Positions 60,092-64,000 of a stretch of DNA of 64,000 nucleotides are shown piece after piece (the stretch's first letter is position 1; every line of letters begins with the position of its first letter). Origin of the DNA: Effusibacillus dendaii (GTDB taxonomy: Bacteria; Bacillota; Bacilli; Tumebacillales; Effusibacillaceae); the NCBI RefSeq assembly GCF_015097055.1, contig NZ_AP023366.1, forward strand, positions 1,464,501 to 1,528,500, read 5' to 3'. The notes under the pieces were generated by a model. That model saw only the letters and a list, made by a program, of their open reading frames with translations. It made no database searches and was not told the origin of the DNA. The translations under genes and the position numbers were made by a program.

Positions 60092-60838
60092 TTGCGAACG
60101 ATCTGGAACAGCATATGCAGGCCGTCCGCCTATCAACGGTTGACGCAGCAAAAATTGTGGCGGTCGCTCTTGTCGTTGACAGTTTTTTTCACCCTGCTCG
60201 CAGCCATTCATGTGTCCCTGATGGCGAACGCAGCACGTCCTATTCTGTCATTTGTGGAAACGGATTTTCCCGCCAAAATGCCCAATTTCTCATACAACGG
60301 AAACGAACTGCAAATGCAGGAAACCTCTCCCGTCCTGCTTACAGACAAAAATGGATACCGTGTCATAGTGGACACATCGGCAACACCGCCGGAACAGTCG
60401 ATCCGCCATACGGCAAACGGCCTGATTTTTGGCAAAACGACTTTGTACACGGTAAGCCAGGGAGTACAGCAATCGTATACATACAAGCAGCTCATGCTGC
60501 CGCCTTTCAACAAGCAGGATGTGATTCAGATCACCCCTTTGCTGAAGCCGTTTTTTATAATGGGAATGCTGGTTTGGGTATTGTTCCAACTGATTGGGAA
60601 TTTTTTGGCGATCACGTTGTTTTCGTTAATTTCCTATCTGTTTGGCGGGCTGCAAAAAATCCGTCTTTCGTTCCGTGAAGCCTGGTTAATTGCCGCATTC
60701 GCCATGATCCCCGCCTCGCTGATCGAGTTTCTCAACTCGTTTCTGCAATCCGGTTATTTGACGCTTGCCTACTGGGTGGCCATATTCACCTACATTCATC
60801 ATGGGTTAAACAGTTTTAAACAACGCACTGCGGGGTGA
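60092..60838 (+). CDS. DUF1189-family membrane protein
   Basis: A 248-residue protein with an N-terminal helix (SLLSLTVFFTLLAAIHVSLM), an extracytoplasmic domain, and a cluster of three to four C-terminal helices (PFFIMGMLVWVLFQLIGNFL; LFSLISYLFGG). The layout and the IDxx...FGKTTLY centre fit DUF1189. TTG 60092 is chosen because AGGAGGG lies six bases upstream; no ATG fits. The stop overlaps the cbpB start (GTGA). Confidence 0.8.
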   Translation: MRTIWNSICRPSAYQRLTQQKLWRSLLSLTVFFTLLAAIHVSLMANAARPILSFVETDFPAKMPNFSYNGNELQMQETSPVLLTDKNGYRVIVDTSATPPEQSIRHTANGLIFGKTTLYTVSQGVQQSYTYKQLMLPPFNKQDVIQITPLLKPFFIMGMLVWVLFQLIGNFLAITLFSLISYLFGGLQKIRLSFREAWLIAAFAMIPASLIEFLNSFLQSGYLTLAYWVAIFTYIHHGLNSFKQRTAG

Positions 60839-61278
60839 TCACGATCGACGTACTGAATAAACTTTTACTGGAACAGGAAATCAAGCAACTGATCATTCCG
60901 GCCCGCGACGTTGCCAACGTTCTATTGGGGAATTCGCTGGAACATGCCCTTTTGGTACTGACCCATTCCGGCTATTCCGCGATTCCGGTGCTTGATTTGC
61001 AGGATCGCATTCATGGCCTGATTACAAGTAACATGATTTTCAACTCGATGCTGGGGGTCAAAGGGCCTGAATATGAAAAATTGGAAGGACGCAAAGTGGA
61101 GGACGTGATGAATCGCAAAGTCCCGCGCCTGAAGGAAACAGAAAGTTTTTTCCGGGCGTTGGAGCTGTCGATTAACAATCCGTTTATCTGCATGGAGAAC
61201 GAACAGGGCCGATTTTCCGGAATTCTTACCCGCCGGTCGATTCTGGCATTGCTCTATCGTCATTTTCGCAATGGATGA
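60835..61278 (+). CDS. cbpB: Cyclic-di-AMP-binding CBS-domain protein CbpB/DarB
   Basis: A 147-residue protein made of two CBS motifs (IPARDVANVLLGNSLEHALL; HSGYSAIPVLDLQDRIHGLI; RKVEDVMNRKVPRL; NNPFICMENEQGRFSGILTR). It matches Bacillus YkuL/DarB and Listeria CbpB, which bind c-di-AMP and, when free of it, activate the (p)ppGpp synthetase Rel. Start GTG 60835 overlaps the preceding stop. Confidence 0.88.
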   Translation: MITIDVLNKLLLEQEIKQLIIPARDVANVLLGNSLEHALLVLTHSGYSAIPVLDLQDRIHGLITSNMIFNSMLGVKGPEYEKLEGRKVEDVMNRKVPRLKETESFFRALELSINNPFICMENEQGRFSGILTRRSILALLYRHFRNG

Positions 61279-61322
61279 AGACGCAAATCCCCGCTACGTG
61301 CGGGGATTTGCGTCTTCGCATT
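61277..61322. terminator. 18-bp terminator shared by convergent genes, overlapping both ends
   Basis: 61277-61294 and 61300-61317 are perfectly complementary over 18 bp, around the loop TACGT. The left arm begins in the cbpB stop codon (61276-61278); the plus strand continues with GCATTTTT. The minus-strand gene has its last codons in the right arm and stops at TAG 61296-61294. Confidence 0.9.
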
Positions 61323-61527
61323 TTTCGTGCAAACAAACGGTGGAAAAATAGCGGGTGCCGCGACCCGGTATGCCAAACGCATACCCATCTTTACAATGGT
61401 GAACCTGATGGACACAGCGAGAGCAGACCGTTACGCTGCACTTCGAACACCAGGACATCCATTCCCGTTCGTTGGGTCCACTGCCGCAATGAGGACATTT
61501 TTTCACTGTGTGTAAGGATTTTTGCAT
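61294..61527 (-). CDS. Small zinc-ribbon protein
   Basis: A 77-residue protein with many Cys/His pairs: KKCPHCGSGPN, SWCSKCSVTVCSRCVHQVHHC, and VCLHEKCED. It could bind two zinc ions in a B-box or treble-clef-like way. ATG 61527 has AGGAGAGG six bases upstream, which rules out the longer frame running into phzF. The final eight codons lie inside the terminator stem. No family recognised. Confidence 0.7.
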   Translation of the reverse strand: MQKSLHTVKKCPHCGSGPNEREWMSWCSKCSVTVCSRCVHQVHHCKDGYAFGIPGRGTRYFSTVCLHEKCEDANPRT

Positions 61528-61540
61528 GCTAACCTCTCCT

Positions 61541-62425
61541 TTATGCCCACTCGCCTCTAGCCACCATAACGACATTCCCGCCAACCGAAATCTCAATTTC
61601 CGATTGGCTTTCCGCCGCCTGTAAGTGGAGGAGAGAGGGACGACCGATCTCATACCCTTGTTCCACACGGATATCGATACGATCTTCAGCAAAATAACGA
61701 TATTTGACCAGGTAACCGGCCAAATTCCCGTTTGCACTGCCGGTCGCCGGATCTTCCGGAATGCCGAGACAATCGACATACACGCGGGCATTCAGATGCG
61801 TGTCAGGCTCGTATGTTTCCGGGCTGAATACGAGGATCGCTTTTGCTTCGGTCGTATTGACCAGTTCAAAATATTTGGTTCGATCCACCCGGCTGCGTTT
61901 CACCGCATGCAGATTTTTAAGAGGGACGAGAATCGCGGGTAACCCGGTTGACACTTCCTGTACGGGAAATCGGTCATCAATCTCATCAGATGCAAGTTGC
62001 AACAGATCGGCTATCTGTTCCCTGTCAAACGTTTTTCCAAAGACTGGCGGGTTCTGTTTCATCCACATCATATCCGGAAAATCGTTCTGATACTGAAACG
62101 TTACGGGAATCGGTCCGACTTTCAGATTCAGAACAATCGTTTCAACCGGCTGCCTGATCAGTTCCTGCTGGATGACAAACGCCGTCCCCAACGTCGGATG
62201 ACCGGCAAACGGGATTTCTTCCTCCGGCGTAAAAATCCGTACGTCATACCCGCCGCCCTGCGGTTCGTCCGACAATAGAAACGTAGTCTCCGAATAATTC
62301 ATCTCTTTTGCAATTTTTTGCATTTCTTTATCGGAGAGGGAACCGGCACCCCGAAAAACGGCCAACTGGTTCCCCGCATATTTCTCTTTTGCAAAAACGT
62401 CCACGATCGAAAATGTCGGTTGCAT
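61541..62425 (-). CDS. PhzF-family isomerase
   Basis: A 294-residue protein of the diaminopimelate-epimerase-like PhzF family: FSIVDVFAKEKYAGNQLAVF, EMNYSETTFLL with the conserved acid Glu near residue 45, FAGHPTLGTAFVI, and ARVYVDCLGIPEDPATGSAN, then GNLAGYL. The substrate in most Bacillota is unknown. ATG 62425 has AAGGGG nine bases upstream. Confidence 0.9.
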   Translation of the reverse strand: MQPTFSIVDVFAKEKYAGNQLAVFRGAGSLSDKEMQKIAKEMNYSETTFLLSDEPQGGGYDVRIFTPEEEIPFAGHPTLGTAFVIQQELIRQPVETIVLNLKVGPIPVTFQYQNDFPDMMWMKQNPPVFGKTFDREQIADLLQLASDEIDDRFPVQEVSTGLPAILVPLKNLHAVKRSRVDRTKYFELVNTTEAKAILVFSPETYEPDTHLNARVYVDCLGIPEDPATGSANGNLAGYLVKYRYFAEDRIDIRVEQGYEIGRPSLLHLQAAESQSEIEISVGGNVVMVARGEWA

Positions 62426-62506
62426 CGGATAGGCCCCTTTTTTTACCGGATTTCCAAAAGATTCGATTGTAAACGGCAAAAATCCTGCCTGTAAGAACGC
62501 TAAATT

Positions 62507-63673
62507 TCAGGCGTGGGAACTATGGGACGAACGCGCAATTCCTATCGAGCAAAGTATAACGCCAATCAATACTAACACGAGCGAGATGGCGTACGGGGCC
62601 GTTCCAAAAAGACGCTCGACAAATCCCGCCAATACTGGCGCGATCGCGGCTCCCAACCAGCGTACGAAATTGTAAGCACCCGATGCAATGCTACGCTGTG
62701 CGTTCGACACTTCAATCGCCAGCGTAGAAAACGTGGTATTGTTGATGCCGGATGCCAATCCGGACGCAATAATCACAGCAATTCGAAAGACATTGGATGG
62801 AATCACCAGGATGAGCAAAAGCGCAACCGCCATCAGCACCAATCCGATACGGGAAACCGATGCGGCGCCGTAACGGTTAATCATTCCATGCGCCAATTTG
62901 GTGGAACCGAAACCTAAACAAATCCCCCAAGCGAAGAAGATCAATCCTAACTGGATTGCGCCAAGTTTCAAGAAAATGGGTGAATAGGCCAGTACGGTAA
63001 AAAACGAATAATAGTAGAACATCGCCGTCAGGGCCACATTCAAGAACGGACGGTAGCTCAGTGCGGCGATAAAATCTTTCATACCGTAATCCCGCTTGGC
63101 TGTTTCTTTCGGTTCTTTGACATATGCGATCGTCATCAGAAAGGCGATCAACATGAATACGCTTGTTGCAAAAAACGGCATACGCCATCCGAAGTACCCC
63201 AACAATCCGCCGAGCAGCGGTCCAACCGACATGCCAACACCCAAAGCCGCCTCATAATAGCCCATCGATTTTTCCAGATTGGTGGACATGCCGATCAAAA
63301 TCGACATCGATGTCGCAAAAAACATTGCATTCCCCATTCCCCAGCCTGCCCGCAAGACCGCCAGTTGGGTAATGCTGGACGAAAGGGCGCAGGCCAAGGC
63401 GAATAGGGTTACCAAGCCAAGCCCTAACACCATGAAACGTTTGCTGCCAAACTTCGCAGATAAAATTCCGCTAGGAATCATAATAATAGCCATCATGAAA
63501 ATATAACTGGTAAACAGCATTTCCACCTGCCAGGGCGTCGCACCAATCTGCTCAGCGATTACCGGCAGGATCGGATCGACCACGCCGATTCCCATAAAAC
63601 CGAACAATGCCGCCAAACAGGTGGTCAGTATGGCACGTGATGCCTGTTTTTCATCGATTGATGATTGTCCCAT
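62507..63673 (-). CDS. Major facilitator superfamily transporter
   Basis: A 388-residue permease with 12 predicted helices, MFS motif A-like FGSKRFMVLGLGL between helices 2 and 3, and the motif C-type region (ALGVGMSVGPLLGGLLGYFGW) of drug:proton antiporters of the 12-helix group. Probably an exporter. ATG 63673 has GGAGG seven bases upstream, inside the last codons of the merR gene, so the two are translationally coupled. Confidence 0.88.
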   Translation of the reverse strand: MGQSSIDEKQASRAILTTCLAALFGFMGIGVVDPILPVIAEQIGATPWQVEMLFTSYIFMMAIIMIPSGILSAKFGSKRFMVLGLGLVTLFALACALSSSITQLAVLRAGWGMGNAMFFATSMSILIGMSTNLEKSMGYYEAALGVGMSVGPLLGGLLGYFGWRMPFFATSVFMLIAFLMTIAYVKEPKETAKRDYGMKDFIAALSYRPFLNVALTAMFYYYSFFTVLAYSPIFLKLGAIQLGLIFFAWGICLGFGSTKLAHGMINRYGAASVSRIGLVLMAVALLLILVIPSNVFRIAVIIASGLASGINNTTFSTLAIEVSNAQRSIASGAYNFVRWLGAAIAPVLAGFVERLFGTAPYAISLVLVLIGVILCSIGIARSSHSSHA

Positions 63674-63675
63674 AA

Positions 63676-64000
63676 TTATTCCTCCGTCTCCCATGTCCTT
63701 TTGATCTCTGCCTGCAACGTTTGCAGCCGATCCAAAAGATCTGCCGCTTCTTCCCGAAACAAAGCCATTTTCGAGATCTTTTGGTCGATCATTGTAATTT
63801 GCTGCTGCAGCGTTTTCTCAATGTTCTCCAACTCCGCCATTTGACTCCGGTCGTACCGCTTTTGTCTATTGTCCCGGTAATCCCGAATCGATTCGTTCAA
63901 CTGCAGAAATTGAAGCAGCTCTTGCAGCGAGAACCCGAGTACCTGTCGGGCATCGTTAATTTTTTGCAAACGTTCTATATCTCTGCGCGTATACAGCCTG
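63676..64000 (-). CDS. MerR-family regulator, N-terminus cut by window edge
   Basis: The visible 108 codons begin in the MerR DNA-binding domain (RLYTRRDIERLQKINDARQV, then LGFSLQELLQFLQL) and continue into a long coiled coil (MAELENIEKTLQQQITMIDQ) and a short tail. It probably controls the MFS transporter gene located two bases downstream, as in many drug-responsive MerR pairs. The start lies beyond base 64000. Confidence 0.88.
   Translation of the reverse strand, partial: RLYTRRDIERLQKINDARQVLGFSLQELLQFLQLNESIRDYRDNRQKRYDRSQMAELENIEKTLQQQITMIDQKISKMALFREEAADLLDRLQTLQAEIKRTWETEE

Noticed and set aside
1-64000. CRISPR arrays, tRNA or rRNA genes, prophage or toxin-antitoxin modules
   Set aside because: No regularly spaced repeats, no cloverleaf with a T-loop consensus, no rRNA-like stretch and no phage structural genes were seen on reading the window. 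A tRNAscan or covariance search was not possible.

Overview
The window looks like chromosomal DNA of a spore-former-type Bacillota, most probably a member of the Alicyclobacillaceae (Effusibacillus/Tumebacillus-like). The grounds are strong GGAGG ribosome sites with frequent GTG/TTG starts, Bacillus-type neighbours (YqgQ, the YmfF/YmfH pair, MurC with the ACEYKRHF motif, the c-di-AMP binder CbpB, LCP proteins, a Bacillus-type FadR operator), a fused isobutyryl-CoA mutase IcmF, a FixABCX module and a Gram-positive Tad pilus set. The taxon is an inference. No tRNA, rRNA or CRISPR array was seen.

Layout. 1-7.3 kb: a 3'-truncated-by-window glycerophosphodiesterase, two small plus-strand genes, a decayed class C group II intron lodged directly behind the murC terminator, murC, and the ymfH/ymfF pair. 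7.3-11.7 kb: a LysR regulator, a D-2-hydroxyacid dehydrogenase, an HD-GYP protein and small unknowns. 11.7-28.8 kb is a carbon-catabolism block on the minus strand: tetR-icmF, a branched-chain amino-acid-type ABC transporter (livHMGF plus livK), and the beta-oxidation operon fadB-fadA-fadE. A remnant of an IS110-family element, including a probable bridge-RNA locus, lies between fadB and a promoter with a near-consensus FadR operator. 28.9-33.5 kb: speD behind a structured leader, an AMMECR1/MEMO fusion, and unknown genes. 33.5-38.4 kb: fixABCX (electron-transfer flavoprotein and its quinone oxidoreductase and ferredoxin), then queF with a MOSC gene. 38.5-40.9 kb: small genes, a VanZ-like protein and a decayed glycosyltransferase.

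40.8-49.2 kb is one long minus-strand Tad/Flp pilus operon (cpaB, tadZ, tadA, tadB, tadC, a SLAP-domain lipoprotein, flp, tadE, a tadG-like gene, an exported unknown). It has a strong promoter whose transcript runs at once into an intrinsic terminator, which suggests attenuation. 49.3-51.4 kb: small genes, AtpZ-like, and a Sco1-type copper chaperone. 52.0-57.4 kb: the cobalamin nucleotide-loop operon cobT-cobU-cbiB-cobS-cobD, with a divergent phosphatase that may be CobC. IcmF needs adenosylcobalamin, so this is a functional link inside the window. 57.4-64 kb: a bile-acid/sodium symporter-family carrier, an LCP-SH3b wall enzyme, a DUF1189 membrane protein, cbpB, a small zinc-ribbon gene, phzF-like, an MFS exporter and a MerR regulator cut by the window end.

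The main points for a second look are regulatory and structural: the separated FadR-controlled fad promoter, the IS110 bridge-RNA locus, the interleaved repeats in front of speD, the Tad operon attenuator, the hairpin that covers the ribosome site at 11.03 kb, the structured element at 7.4 kb, and a gene whose end is coded inside its own terminator stem at 61.3 kb.
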